64,000 nt of DNA from Corallibacter vietnamensis (GCF_039537875.1 NZ_BAABBI010000001.1:1054001-1118000), one strand, 5' to 3'; counted from the first letter of the stretch, positions 44,201-51,901 are shown. Notes: a model not told the origin generated them from the sequence alone. Program-made: numbers and translations.

Positions 44201-45482
44201 ATTAAAGCCAACTACAGGATTTACATTTGGTAGTCAAAGAGATGTAAGAGAAGAAGCTGCAAGAAAAGGATGGTTGACATTATATCCAGAATTTAATGAG
44301 CAATACACAACAAATAAAACCAAACAATTAGACTTTTCAGCAAATGTTGAACCGCTTAATGATTTACAAATAGATTTAGTAGGAAACAGAGTTTATTCTG
44401 AAAACTATACCGAAAACTATCGTGTAAATAATTTCAATGGTGAATATGAGTACGAATCATTAACACCTAATACTTACGGAAACTTCAACATCTCTACTGT
44501 TTTAATAAAAACAGCATTTAGTAGTAGTGATGAAGCGCAATCAAAAGCCTTTAATGAGTTTAAAGAAAACAGACTTTTGGTAGCTCGTAGACTAGCACAA
44601 GAAAGAGGTATAGATTTAAATAATCCTAACAATTTTGAAAATAATGACGTTAACGGCTTTCCAAAAGGATTTGGAAAAACAAGTCAGTCTGTTTTATTAC
44701 CTGCATTTCTAGCTGCATATTCAGGACAAGATGCTGGTAAGGTAAAATTATCTGCATTACGAGATATCCCAATACCAAACTGGGATATTAAATATACAGG
44801 ATTGATGAACTTAAAATGGTTTAAAGATAGATTTAAACGTTTTTCATTAGTTCATGGTTATCGTTCTAATTACACAATAAATCAATACAGGTCAAATTTA
44901 GATTATAAACCAATAGATTTTAGTGTAGCTTATGATGACCAGCCACAAAACGCCATAAACCAAGGCGGTAATTATAAAAACGAAACTCTATATAGTAACA
45001 TAAACTTATCTGAAATGTTTAGCCCACTTCTGCGAATAGATATGGAGATGAATAACTCAATCAAGATCCTTGCAGAAATGAAAAAAGACAGATTGTTATC
45101 ATTAAGTTTTGACAATAATTTAATGACAGAGGTTCAAGGTAACGAATATATTTTAGGACTAGGATATAGAGTGAAAGACGTAAAAATTAAATCAAAATTA
45201 GCCGGGCCAAGAAAGACCATTGTTAGCGATATAAATATGAAAGCAGATGTTTCTCGTCGTGACAATAAAACAATTATAAGATATTTAGATGTCGATAATA
45301 ACCAGATAACATCTGGACAAACAATATGGTCTGCCAAATTCTCTGCCGATTACTCTTTCAGTAAGAGTTTAACAGCGCTTTTCTATTTTGATTACGCTTT
45401 TTCAGAGTATGCCATTTCAACAGCATTTCCTCAAACAACAATACGTTCAGGAATAACCTTGCGTTATAATTTTGGGAATTAA
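38217..45482 (+). CDS. sprA: SprA, outer-membrane translocon of the type 9 secretion system
   Basis: A 2421-residue SprA (Sov) protein. It forms the very large outer-membrane barrel through which T9SS cargo crosses, and in gliding species is needed for motility. A signal peptide ends LLTSIAWSQ (cleavage about residue 32). Repeated SprA domains with TANYDTESTFDFQN, FSPRNRSSF and many aromatic-ended beta strands follow; the C-terminus ends in a beta-strand signature (IRSGITLRYNFGN). The only start that keeps the signal peptide is TTG at 38217; no in-frame ATG lies before it. The ruvA-sprA-gcvH order is commonly seen in flavobacteria. Exported cargo is present at 18809. Confidence 0.96.
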   Translation: MNTITNYNFCISKKTRLLTVFILLLTSIAWSQEPVAQDSIKTGHSLGNLQMPNPNSIESKYTYDPITDRYIYTETVGNFNINYPIILTPEEFQDLVIKEKLKEYYKQKTDAFDGKKEGTEEEQKNLLPEFYVNSGFFETIFGSNTIEVIPQGSVEMDLGILFTKQDNPAFSPRNRSSFTFDFDQRISLSLLGKVGTRLQVTANYDTESTFDFQNLIKLEYTPTEDDIIQKIEVGNVSMPLNSSLITGAQSLFGVKAQLQFGKTTITGVFSEQKSDTRTVVAQGGGTLEEFDFFARDYDENRHFFLAHYFRDNYDKALENYPFINTNVQITRVEVWVTNRSNQTENVRNVVALQDLGESNPDPNANNIYLNPIPGGFINAGPNAYPNNGNNDFDPTRIGSGSILTTAIRDIATVQQGFGSLSASVNEGSDYAKLENARKLQEGQEYTLNSQLGYISLNQRLNNDEVLGVAFQYTVGGQVYQVGEFANDGVDATGIDNTGGTGTIPVVTNNSLIVKLLKSPVTNVNQPIWDLMMKNIYDTGAYQLSQEDFKLNIFYNEASPLNFISPVGGTFGVDINGNPITPSTPSDELIENTTLLRLFNLDRLNFNNDPQQGGDGFFDFVSGITVLPQNGKIIFTKAEPFGEYLFEVLSTGTEDYNNDATYNPNQAKYVFDVLYKETKTAALEEADKNKFKIKGRYKSSGSDGISIGAFNVPRGSVNVTAGGRTLVEGVDYTVNYQLGTVQILDEALKASNTPIQVSTENNAIFGQQTKRFTGINVEHKFNENFVLGATWLHLNERPITQKANYSQEPINNHIFGLNGNYSTEVPFLTRMVNKLPNIDTDVPSNISLRGEFAYLAPGAPKGTDFQGEATSYIDDFEGTQNNIDLKSPQSWFLSSRPRLLPGSVPGDDDLGIQNGFGRALLNWYTIDPIFYSNQSPDGISDEDISSLFTSRVFINELFPQQDIAQGQTTVLYTLDLAYYPSERGPYNFQTTGVDIPSNTLTNPENSWAGITRQLTSTDFEQANVEYIEFWLQDPYQENSANPGGKLVFNLGNISEDIIKDGRKLYENGLPDDGNAAMLPQSSWGTVYPQNQSLIYAFDTTGQQRANQDVGYDGYDDAEEQQAFPNYAALPDPANDNYAYFLNASGNVFDRYKRYNGVEGNSPDTFSDTNRGATTQPDVEDVNRDNTMNTIDSYFEYELDITPASLNINNPYVVDIKDSEFRVLPNGQTVIPKWYQFRIPVSEFTNAIGGISDLRSIRFARMYLKEFSEATVFRFGTLDLVRSEWRRYTQTLDEDLGDPELDNTDFSIGVISTLENDGSYQSPPGVTPEELFNNNTVIRQNEQSLVANVCDLESHDARAVYKNISVDMRQYKRLRMFMHAEPGETPGLADGDLVGFIRMGNDLTQNYYQIEVPLKVSQGISSAALWPTENEINIPLKVLQDIKARAISDGNISSPNATFYDVVNEVVSANSVNEYAPYVIGQQRVAIKGNPNFGDIRTLMVGVKNASTTEECATLWYNELRLAELDNEGGWAAVLSMDSNIADFATVSATGRQSTAGFGTIEQGPNERSREDVVQYDVVTNVNVGQLLPKKWGIQIPFNYGVGEETITPKYDQFYKDLTLESRLDAANSSAEEDQILEQSEDYTKRKSINFIGVKKNRTGDAKPRFYDVENLTFNYSYNKVEHRDFEIENSVDKSLRAGVNYAHNFEPVNIEPFKKNDSLFTGKYWKLLKDFNLNLLPSNFTITTNFNRQYNKQKFRDTDLTGANIALEELFRRNYTFDFGYTLNYNLTKSLQLNFTASNNNIVRNYFIDDVINGKQDPELDIWDGFFDFGDPNSQYQQLGINYEIPINKIPTFNFINATYSYSGEFQWQKGSDLFGDLEVDGKTYDLGNTISNANQHNINTTLNMSKLYNYIGLKKKNIRRGGSASLAARRTSKTMPPGAVDNKDAAPKKSKNTGAKFLNAGIDLLTSVKRIQLNYSETNGTYLPGYTQSPGFIGTLKPTTGFTFGSQRDVREEAARKGWLTLYPEFNEQYTTNKTKQLDFSANVEPLNDLQIDLVGNRVYSENYTENYRVNNFNGEYEYESLTPNTYGNFNISTVLIKTAFSSSDEAQSKAFNEFKENRLLVARRLAQERGIDLNNPNNFENNDVNGFPKGFGKTSQSVLLPAFLAAYSGQDAGKVKLSALRDIPIPNWDIKYTGLMNLKWFKDRFKRFSLVHGYRSNYTINQYRSNLDYKPIDFSVAYDDQPQNAINQGGNYKNETLYSNINLSEMFSPLLRIDMEMNNSIKILAEMKKDRLLSLSFDNNLMTEVQGNEYILGLGYRVKDVKIKSKLAGPRKTIVSDINMKADVSRRDNKTIIRYLDVDNNQITSGQTIWSAKFSADYSFSKSLTALFYFDYAFSEYAISTAFPQTTIRSGITLRYNFGN

Positions 45483-45536
45483 TTTTTATAAGAAGTAAAA
45501 ATTAGTCACAAATTATAAAACAGTTAGTATTATTTG

Positions 45537-45567
45537 TTTGAATTTATAAATTGAATAAATACATTTG
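45537..45567 (+). promoter_or_regulatory. Full Bacteroidota promoter for gcvH
   Basis: TTTG at 45537-45540, 19-base spacer, TACATTTG at 45560-45567. Both elements and spacing are exact. It lies in the 111-base gap after sprA and drives gcvH and probably the overlapping VanZ-like gene. Confidence 0.85.
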
Positions 45568-45593
45568 TCAACAGAAATTAATAAATACAACTA

Positions 45594-45974
45594 ATGAATA
45601 TTCCAGCAGATTTAAACTACACAAAAGACCATGAATGGGTAAAAATAGATGGTGATGTAGCAACAATTGGTATTACTGATTTTGCTCAAAGCGAACTAGG
45701 AGATATTGTTTATGTAGAAGTAGAAACAGTAGACGAAACACTAGATGCCGAAGAGATTTTTGGTACCGTAGAAGCCGTAAAAACCGTGTCAGATTTATTT
45801 TTACCAGTATCTGGTGAAATAATAGAGTTTAACGAATCTCTAGAAGATGAACCAGAAAAAGTAAATTCAGATCCTTATGGAGATGGCTGGATGATAAAAG
45901 TAAAGTGTTCTGATACTTCAGAGTTTGATAACTTAATGTCTGCAAGTGATTATAAAGATTTGATAGGTGCATAA
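45594..45974 (+). CDS. gcvH: Glycine cleavage system H protein
   Basis: A 126-residue lipoyl carrier that shuttles the aminomethyl group between P, T and L proteins. DHEWVKIDGDVATIGITDFAQ and LGDIVYVEV mark the fold; FGTVEAVKTVSDLF places the lipoylated Lys. Normal length. P, T and L genes are not in the window. The VanZ-like frame starts inside its last codons (8-base overlap). Confidence 0.97.
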   Translation: MNIPADLNYTKDHEWVKIDGDVATIGITDFAQSELGDIVYVEVETVDETLDAEEIFGTVEAVKTVSDLFLPVSGEIIEFNESLEDEPEKVNSDPYGDGWMIKVKCSDTSEFDNLMSASDYKDLIGA

Positions 45975-46347
45975 TAAATCTGCGTTACTCATTTCAATAG
46001 GTTATACCATTGTGCTCACCACACTTTGCCTAATCACTATTGATTTTGATAGCGTAGACGATGTAGCACCATCATATAGTGATAAAATTTTTCATTTTTT
46101 ATCCTATACCATTTTAACCTCACTATGGTATTACACTATAAAAAAGCAGTTTAAACTAAAGCCAATAAAAGCCTTGGTTTATGTTGCCGTAGCAGTAATA
46201 ATTTTTGGCATAATGGTTGAGGTATTACAAGAGGTGTTCACAAGCACAAGAGTTTTTGATGTGTTTGACATCTTATCAAACACAACTGGAGTACTTATAG
46301 CGGTTATAATACTGTTATATAAAATAAAAACAGAAGTTAAAAAATAA
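45967..46347 (+). CDS. VanZ-like small membrane protein
   Basis: A 126-residue protein with four predicted membrane spans (about 6-24, 42-56, 67-86, 102-120) and the pattern SDKIFHFLSYTILTSLWYY and FDVFDILSNTTG typical of VanZ-like proteins. VanZ of enterococci gives low-level teicoplanin resistance; the function of the flavobacterial proteins is unknown. The start is GTG at 45967, overlapping the gcvH stop, which suggests translational coupling. Confidence 0.85.
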   Translation: MHNKSALLISIGYTIVLTTLCLITIDFDSVDDVAPSYSDKIFHFLSYTILTSLWYYTIKKQFKLKPIKALVYVAVAVIIFGIMVEVLQEVFTSTRVFDVFDILSNTTGVLIAVIILLYKIKTEVKK

Positions 46348-46408
46348 TAATCGTTTGCTTTTTTGCCAGATAAATGGTTATTTTAGCAATCAGGAAAAAA
46401 AGAATAAT

Positions 46409-47125
46409 ATGGAACCTAAAAAAAATCCTAAAGCAAATGTAGGTAGAAACAGTTCGCTGTTTTTTGCAATCGGTCTTGCATTAATGTTATTTTTAGCAAA
46501 CTATGCTATAAATTATAAAACCTATGACAAAGTAACTGTAGATATAGGTAAATTAAACCTAGATGAAGAATTAGAAGAAGAAGTTCCTATTACTGAAACA
46601 CTTCAAACACCACCGCCACCACCACCGCCACCAGCAGCACCAGAAGTTATTGAGGTTGTTGAAGACGAAGAAGAAGTGGAAGAAACAGTTATAGAGTCTA
46701 CAGAAACAAGTCAAGAAGAAGAAATTGTAGAAGTAGAAGAAGTAGAAGTAGAAGAAGTAGAAGAAGACGTTGAAGTACCTTTTGCAATAATTGAAAATGT
46801 ACCAGTTTTTCCTGGATGTGAAAAAGGAGATAACAATGCTAAAAAAGCATGTATGAACCAAAAGATAAATAAGTTCATCGCTAGAAAGTTTAATACAGAT
46901 TTAGCTCAAGATTTAGGACTATCAGGAGTACAAAAAATTAGTGTATTCTTTAAAATTGATAAAAACGGAAACATTGTAGATGTTAAGTCAAGAGCTCCAC
47001 ACCCAAAATTAGAGCAAGAAGCACAACGTGTAGTAAATATGCTACCTAAAATGAAACCTGGAATGCAAAGAGGTAAAGCTGTAAGAGTACCTTACTACTT
47101 ACCAATTAAATTCCAAGTGCAGTAA
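46409..47125 (+). CDS. TonB-like energy transducer 1
   Basis: A 238-residue TonB-type protein. I take ATG 46409 (MEPKKNPKANVG); an in-frame TTG at 46355 adds 18 residues without support. One N-terminal membrane anchor (about 14-31 of this start), a Pro run (eight in a row) and a long Glu/Val-rich spacer lead to a C-terminal domain of about 110 residues: VPVFPGCE, FNTDLAQDLGLSG, FFKIDKNGNIVDV and LEQEAQRVVNMLPKMKPG. It should couple proton motive force to an outer-membrane receptor, needing ExbB/ExbD, which are not in the window. The next gene is a close paralogue. Confidence 0.9.
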   Translation: MEPKKNPKANVGRNSSLFFAIGLALMLFLANYAINYKTYDKVTVDIGKLNLDEELEEEVPITETLQTPPPPPPPPAAPEVIEVVEDEEEVEETVIESTETSQEEEIVEVEEVEVEEVEEDVEVPFAIIENVPVFPGCEKGDNNAKKACMNQKINKFIARKFNTDLAQDLGLSGVQKISVFFKIDKNGNIVDVKSRAPHPKLEQEAQRVVNMLPKMKPGMQRGKAVRVPYYLPIKFQVQ

Positions 47126-47150
47126 ATACTGACGTTTTTCTAAAAAATTA

Positions 47151-47185
47151 AAATCCCGTTATAAACTTTATAACGGGATTTCTTT
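47151..47185 (+). terminator. Terminator after TonB-like gene 1
   Basis: AAATCCCGTTATA (47151-47163) pairs with TATAACGGGATTT (47169-47181) around a 5-base loop, followed by CTTTTTT. Strong and symmetric. Confidence 0.92.
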
Positions 47186-47239
47186 TTTGGTATGCTTATT
47201 GTGATTTTATAATAATATTAACATTTAAACGATATTATT

Positions 47240-48031
47240 ATGAATTCTATTAAAAAGAATCACGAGCTCATTCGCCAAAACGAGTCTCGTACAAAAAAGC
47301 CACAAAAGCATGATGCAAATTTACAAAAAAACTCAACGCTCTATTTTCAAATAGGACTAATACTGTCTCTGTTTGTAACCTATGGGTTGTTTCAAATGAC
47401 ATTTAAAACAAAAACTTACGCAGCAGAAGTTATTCATGACCTTCCACAAGAAGATCTCTATGTTTATAATGAAACGTATGCGGTTTATGAAGAGCAACCT
47501 GAAAAACAACAGGAAACAAAGCGTAGTTATGATCCCTATTTAGAACCAGACGTTGTTGACAATGATGATGATTCTCAAGAGGAATCCGAGATTTTTCCAC
47601 AAACAACTTCAGATGAACCGGTTCTCGATCCAGGAAGTGTTACTGTTTACGAACCACCGGTAGATTTACCTCCTATGAATGTTATGCTAGTAGAACAAGT
47701 ACCAATTTTTCCTGGTTGTGAATATGCAACATCAAATGAAGAACGACGCGAATGCTTGTCTCAAAAAATGTCAAAATTCGTTCAAAAAAAATTTAATACT
47801 GATTTAGCACAAGATTTGGGGCTTTCAGGAATTCAAAGAATCAATGTGCTTTTTAAAATTGATAAAAACGGACACGTAGTAGATATAAAGTCTAGAGCAC
47901 CACATCCACAATTAGAGAAAGAAGCAAACAAGGTTATAGAAAAACTACCTCAAATGACACCAGGAAAACATGGTGAAAAAAATGTAGAAGTACTTTATGC
48001 ATTACCAATTCGGTTTGATGTGCGAAATTAA
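47240..48031 (+). CDS. TonB-like energy transducer 2
   Basis: A 263-residue paralogue of the preceding gene. An N-terminal basic stretch (about 1-30) precedes one membrane span (about 35-54). The spacer is acidic and less Pro-rich than in gene 1. The C-terminal domain is nearly the same: VPIFPGCE, FNTDLAQDLGLSG, FKIDKNGHVVDI, EKEANKVIEKLPQMTPG. Tandem duplication is likely. Flanking terminators on both sides mean it is probably a single-gene transcript, so the two paralogues can be regulated separately. No clear promoter was found. Confidence 0.88.
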   Translation: MNSIKKNHELIRQNESRTKKPQKHDANLQKNSTLYFQIGLILSLFVTYGLFQMTFKTKTYAAEVIHDLPQEDLYVYNETYAVYEEQPEKQQETKRSYDPYLEPDVVDNDDDSQEESEIFPQTTSDEPVLDPGSVTVYEPPVDLPPMNVMLVEQVPIFPGCEYATSNEERRECLSQKMSKFVQKKFNTDLAQDLGLSGIQRINVLFKIDKNGHVVDIKSRAPHPQLEKEANKVIEKLPQMTPGKHGEKNVEVLYALPIRFDVRN

Positions 48032-48057
48032 AGCCATTACATAATGTTATTTTTTAT

Positions 48058-48091
48058 AAGCCGTTATTAAGTATTTAGATAACGGCTTTTT
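48058..48091 (+). terminator. Terminator after TonB-like gene 2
   Basis: AAGCCGTTAT (48058-48067) pairs with ATAACGGCTT (48079-48088) around an 11-base loop, followed by T residues. Confidence 0.88.
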
Positions 48092-48115
48092 ATATGGCTG
48101 TTATTAAAAAAATAG

Positions 48116-48123
48116 TATCTTTC
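48116..48123 (+). promoter_or_regulatory. Possible -7 box TATCTTTC upstream of the RemB-like gene
   Basis: TATCTTTC differs from TAnnTTTG in the last base and lies 25 bases before the ATG. Confidence 0.35.
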
Positions 48124-48148
48124 AACATTCAAATTCATACGTATCAAC

Positions 48149-50260
48149 ATGAAGAAATTTGTAATAATAAGCTTTCTATTTATTCAATATAGTTTTTTAG
48201 CACAAACCAATTTTTTATACGAAAAACCACCAACATTTTCCGAGTGTGATAATGTAGATCTAGAGATGTTGCAATCATGTTTCGATAATAAAATTTTCAC
48301 ACATATATTTAATACGTTTAATGTTCCTGAAACGGTAACTTCAGAGAACTATAAAGGTGATGTCGTTGTGCTTTTTGAAGTTGATAAAGAAGGAAGTTTT
48401 AGAGTTATTTATGTTGATGCTGTATACGAATCGCTTAAAGAAGAAGCTAAACGTGTTTTTGATGAATTGCCTAAAATAAAGCCTGCAACTTATAACGGTA
48501 ACCCAACATTTAAACAATATTCTATTCCTATTAAAATTCCGTTGGTAAACCAAGCTGTTACAACCCAAGATTTATCAAAATCACCAGCAAATCCTAATGA
48601 GCTAACAGCATTAGAGAAAGCTTCAAAAACCGAGTATGATAGTGTAAATAAAAAGTTGACACCGTACTCAAGAAAAGAATATAAAAGTCAGCTAAATATT
48701 CCGTTTACACACAGTTATTATTCTAGATTTGACCGAAGCATAAATTTAGTTGGTACTAATAGTCATACAGCTTCAAAGCCTTATGTTTATGAAGATGTTT
48801 CAAGATATTATGATTTCAAAGCAGAAAAAGATTCGTTAAAAAAAGGATCAGATTCTTTTGTATCAAGAAAATTATGGAACGAACGTTTGGTACGTGTTGA
48901 GGCTAAACATTATTGGTTTGCAATAGATCCTATTTTTGATTTTGAAGTAGGAAAAGATACTGATGCAAGTTTTGGAACAACATATAATAATACTCGAGGT
49001 GTAAATATTCAAGGAGGTTTAGGAAAGAAATTTAATTTTTATGCATCGGTTTTTGAAAGTCAAGGCCGCTTTCCTGAATACTATAATCAATATGCTGAAT
49101 CAATAAAAGCCGTTGACGAAGCAGGCATTGTGCCAGGCAGAGGTATTGCAAAGCGATTTAATACTGATGCCTTTGATTATCCAGTAGCCGAAGCTTATTT
49201 GTCTTACACACCAGTATCGTTTTTTAACGTACAGTTTGGTCACGGTAAAAACTTTATTGGCGATGGTTATAGGTCCTTATTTGTTAGTGATGTAGCAAGT
49301 CCTTCGCCTTTTTTAAAACTGAACACCACCTTTTGGAAAATAAAATATACCAATACATGGATGTGGCTTAAAGATGTAAGACCAAGTGCTACTGATATAA
49401 ACGGGGCTTACTTAAGTAAGTATATGGCAACACACTTTTTAAGTTGGAATGCTACCAAACGATTAAATATTGGTTTTTTTGAATCTGTTATTTGGGCAAA
49501 AACAGCAAATAGAGGTTTTGATATCAATTATATTAACCCCATTATATTTTACCGAGCAATAGAGTTTGAAACAGGTCAGGATTCTGGAAATGCTATTATG
49601 GGGCTTTCAGCGAAATATAAAATAAATGATAATATTAATGTTTATGGACAGTTTATTTTAGATGAATTTTCGTTGAGTGATGTATCCGCAGGAAATAAAA
49701 GTTGGAAAAATAAAAACGGGTACCAATTAGGGATAAAATATTACAATGCTTTTAAGCTAAAAAATTTAATGCTTCAAGCAGAATATAACCGTGTAAGACC
49801 TTATACATACTCTCATAATACTACTTTTTTAAACTATGGGCATAATAACCAATCTATGGCGCATCTTTGGGGAGCAAACTTTAGTGAGTTTATCCTTATA
49901 GGACGTTATCATTATAAACGTTGGTTTGGTAATGCAAAACTTGTTGTTGGCGAGCGTGGTTTTGATTTTAATGACGGCTCAGACGACTTTAGTTATGGTG
50001 GAGATATTTACCGTAATTATAATGAGAGACCTTATGATACAGGTGTTGTTATTGGTCAAGGTAATAATACAACCACTTTTTTTGGAAACTTACAAGCGGG
50101 TTATGTTATAAACCCTGCAACTAACTTAAGAATATTTGCTGATGTAACTTTTAGAGACTTTAATCCTGAAGCGCAAACAGTATCAACTTTTAAATCTAAT
50201 ACGGTTTGGTTTAATTTTGGAATCCGTACCGATTTATTTAATTGGTATTTTGATTTGTAG
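48149..50260 (+). CDS. Outer-membrane protein with N-terminal TonB-C-like domain, RemB-like
   Basis: A 703-residue exported protein (signal peptide, cleavage after FLA, about residue 18). Residues 25-132 resemble the C-terminal domain of the two TonB-like proteins just upstream: PPTFSECD, FEVDKEGSF, LKEEAKRVFDELPKIKP and QYSIPIKIPL. There is no membrane anchor or Pro-rich spacer. The remaining 550 residues are rich in alternating aromatic strands (YWFAIDPIFDFEVGKD, FFNVQFGHGKNFIGDGYRS) and end WFNFGIRTDLFNWYFDL, typical of an outer-membrane barrel. It resembles proteins annotated as gliding motility protein RemB, but I recall that family only in outline. An alternative is a Wzi-like capsule assembly barrel. 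Confidence 0.7.
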   Translation: MKKFVIISFLFIQYSFLAQTNFLYEKPPTFSECDNVDLEMLQSCFDNKIFTHIFNTFNVPETVTSENYKGDVVVLFEVDKEGSFRVIYVDAVYESLKEEAKRVFDELPKIKPATYNGNPTFKQYSIPIKIPLVNQAVTTQDLSKSPANPNELTALEKASKTEYDSVNKKLTPYSRKEYKSQLNIPFTHSYYSRFDRSINLVGTNSHTASKPYVYEDVSRYYDFKAEKDSLKKGSDSFVSRKLWNERLVRVEAKHYWFAIDPIFDFEVGKDTDASFGTTYNNTRGVNIQGGLGKKFNFYASVFESQGRFPEYYNQYAESIKAVDEAGIVPGRGIAKRFNTDAFDYPVAEAYLSYTPVSFFNVQFGHGKNFIGDGYRSLFVSDVASPSPFLKLNTTFWKIKYTNTWMWLKDVRPSATDINGAYLSKYMATHFLSWNATKRLNIGFFESVIWAKTANRGFDINYINPIIFYRAIEFETGQDSGNAIMGLSAKYKINDNINVYGQFILDEFSLSDVSAGNKSWKNKNGYQLGIKYYNAFKLKNLMLQAEYNRVRPYTYSHNTTFLNYGHNNQSMAHLWGANFSEFILIGRYHYKRWFGNAKLVVGERGFDFNDGSDDFSYGGDIYRNYNERPYDTGVVIGQGNNTTTFFGNLQAGYVINPATNLRIFADVTFRDFNPEAQTVSTFKSNTVWFNFGIRTDLFNWYFDL

Positions 50261-50284
50261 AATTAACTTTTCAAAGTATCTTTG
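50254..50284 (+). promoter_or_regulatory. Full Bacteroidota promoter for the ctaB-coxC operon
   Basis: TTTG at 50254-50257, 19-base spacer, TATCTTTG at 50277-50284; both elements and spacing are exact. The -33 element overlaps the last codons of the upstream gene. RNA should start near 50290, about 33 bases before the TTG start of ctaB. Confidence 0.85.
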
Positions 50285-50322
50285 CAGTCGCAATATAATC
50301 AGCGATAAAGCAAGATATCACT

Positions 50323-51216
50323 TTGGGTAAAACAATTACTTCAACAGCAAGACCATCACTAATTTCAGACTTCAAAGAAATTACAAAAATTCGCTTGTCT
50401 GTAAGTGTCGTGTTTTCATCGCTAGCTGGATATTTGCTGGGAGTTGAAACAGTAAACTATCAAACTTTAGTATTGCTTGCACTTGGCGGCTATTTTATGG
50501 TAGGAGCCTCTAATGCTTTCAATCAAATTATAGAAAAAGATCTTGATGCGTTAATGAAACGCACAAAAAACAGACCTATTCCTTCTGGGCGTATGTCAGT
50601 ATCTACAGCCTTTGTAATTGCTTGTGTTTTTACAATTTTGGGGATAGCTATTTTGTATGTTATTAACCCTAAAACGGCTATGTTTGGCGCTATTTCTATA
50701 TTCTTATATACATGTGCTTATACACCGTTAAAAACTAAAACACCACTAGCTGTTTTTGTTGGAGCTATTCCAGGAGCTATTCCATTTATGTTAGGTTGGG
50801 TTGCAGCAACTAATGATTTTGGTATTGAGCCAGGCACTTTGTTTGCAATTCAGTTTTTTTGGCAATTTCCTCATTTTTGGGCCATAGGTTGGTTTTTGTT
50901 TGACGATTATAAGAAAGGCGGCTTTTTTATGTTGCCAACAGGAAAGCAAGATAAAGGTACTGCCGTACAAACAATCATGTATACTGTTTGGACAATTTTA
51001 GTTTCTATTGTACCAGTATTTGGTTTTACAGGCCGATTATGTTTAACACCCGTATCAGCTATTGTTGTGTTTTTGCTAGGGTTAGGTATGTTATATTACG
51101 CAATTCAGTTGTACAAAAAAATGACTGTTGTAGCAGCACGACAACTTATGCTGGCTAGTGTTTCTTACATCACATTACTTCAAATAGTATACGTATTAGA
51201 TAAATTTTTAAGATAA
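50323..51216 (+). CDS. ctaB: Heme O synthase (protoheme IX farnesyltransferase)
   Basis: A 297-residue UbiA-type prenyltransferase with about nine spans. It farnesylates heme B to heme O for the Cox oxidase. The first Asp-rich motif is NQIIEKDLDALMKRTKNRP; the second is in FDDYKKGGFFMLP. The start is TTG at 50323 since the next in-frame Met lies inside the membrane domain. The gene lies five bases before a subunit III gene and is driven by a full promoter. Heme A synthase (ctaA) is not in the window. Confidence 0.95.
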   Translation: MGKTITSTARPSLISDFKEITKIRLSVSVVFSSLAGYLLGVETVNYQTLVLLALGGYFMVGASNAFNQIIEKDLDALMKRTKNRPIPSGRMSVSTAFVIACVFTILGIAILYVINPKTAMFGAISIFLYTCAYTPLKTKTPLAVFVGAIPGAIPFMLGWVAATNDFGIEPGTLFAIQFFWQFPHFWAIGWFLFDDYKKGGFFMLPTGKQDKGTAVQTIMYTVWTILVSIVPVFGFTGRLCLTPVSAIVVFLLGLGMLYYAIQLYKKMTVVAARQLMLASVSYITLLQIVYVLDKFLR

Positions 51217-51221
51217 AAACC

Positions 51222-51803
51222 ATGGATTTAACCCAAGGAACAATACAAGAAAAAACAGGTAGAGCAAAAAAAATGATGCTTTGGTTTGGCATTATTTCAT
51301 TAGTAATGTCATTTGCAGGCTGGACAAGTGCGTTTGTTGTGAGTAGCACCAGACCAGATTGGTTAAGCGATTTTCAAATGCCTGAAGCGTTCATGATGAG
51401 TGTTGTAATTATGCTTGTAAGTAGTGTAACACTACTTGTAGCAAAATATGCTTTGAAAAATAATAACAGACCATTAGCAACAAGTATGTTGCTAGTTACC
51501 TTTGCTTTAGGAATTATTTTTATTTATAATCAGTTTTCTGGGTTTAGAGATATTATCAACGCAGGATATAATTTTACAGGCCCAACAAGTAATGTAACAA
51601 TGTCTTACATCTACCTTATTGCAATTGTACATATACTGCACGTTGTAGTTGGTTTAATTTGCTTGTTAGTAGTAGTTATAAACCATTTTAGAAATAAATA
51701 TACAGCAGAAAACATGTTAGGGTTTGAACTAGCGGCAACATTTTGGCATTTTGTTGATATTCTGTGGTTATACTTATTTTTCTTTTTATACTTTTTTAAA
51801 TAA
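51222..51803 (+). CDS. Cytochrome c oxidase subunit III, short form
   Basis: A 193-residue subunit III-type protein with five membrane spans. The end has the family region VHILHVVVGLICLL and ATFWHFVDILWLYLFFF. It begins 5 bases after ctaB. A second, longer subunit III gene follows at 51930. Both genes are commonly found together in flavobacteria; which one binds the core complex, or whether both do, is not clear from sequence. Confidence 0.92.
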   Translation: MDLTQGTIQEKTGRAKKMMLWFGIISLVMSFAGWTSAFVVSSTRPDWLSDFQMPEAFMMSVVIMLVSSVTLLVAKYALKNNNRPLATSMLLVTFALGIIFIYNQFSGFRDIINAGYNFTGPTSNVTMSYIYLIAIVHILHVVVGLICLLVVVINHFRNKYTAENMLGFELAATFWHFVDILWLYLFFFLYFFK

Positions 51804-51893
51804 ATAATAATATAAAATAATCAACTAAAGCGATATCTTATTTAGAGTCTTTAAAATTTAGCAAGGGATATTTCTTTAGAAAAATAAAATGAT

Positions 51894-51901
51894 TATTTTT
51901 G
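51894..51901 (+). promoter_or_regulatory. Minus-7 box TATTTTTG before the long subunit III gene
   Basis: TATTTTTG fits TAnnTTTG; TTTC lies at 51871-51874 near the -33 spacing. The ATG follows 28 bases downstream. It suggests an internal promoter in the 126-base gap between the two subunit III genes, which also holds an imperfect inverted repeat (51826-51878). Confidence 0.5.

Noticed and set aside
46571..46861. 96-residue minus-strand frame with long Trp, Phe and Tyr runs
   Set aside because: It is the antisense of the Pro-, Glu- and Val-rich TonB spacer; composition comes from that low-complexity DNA.
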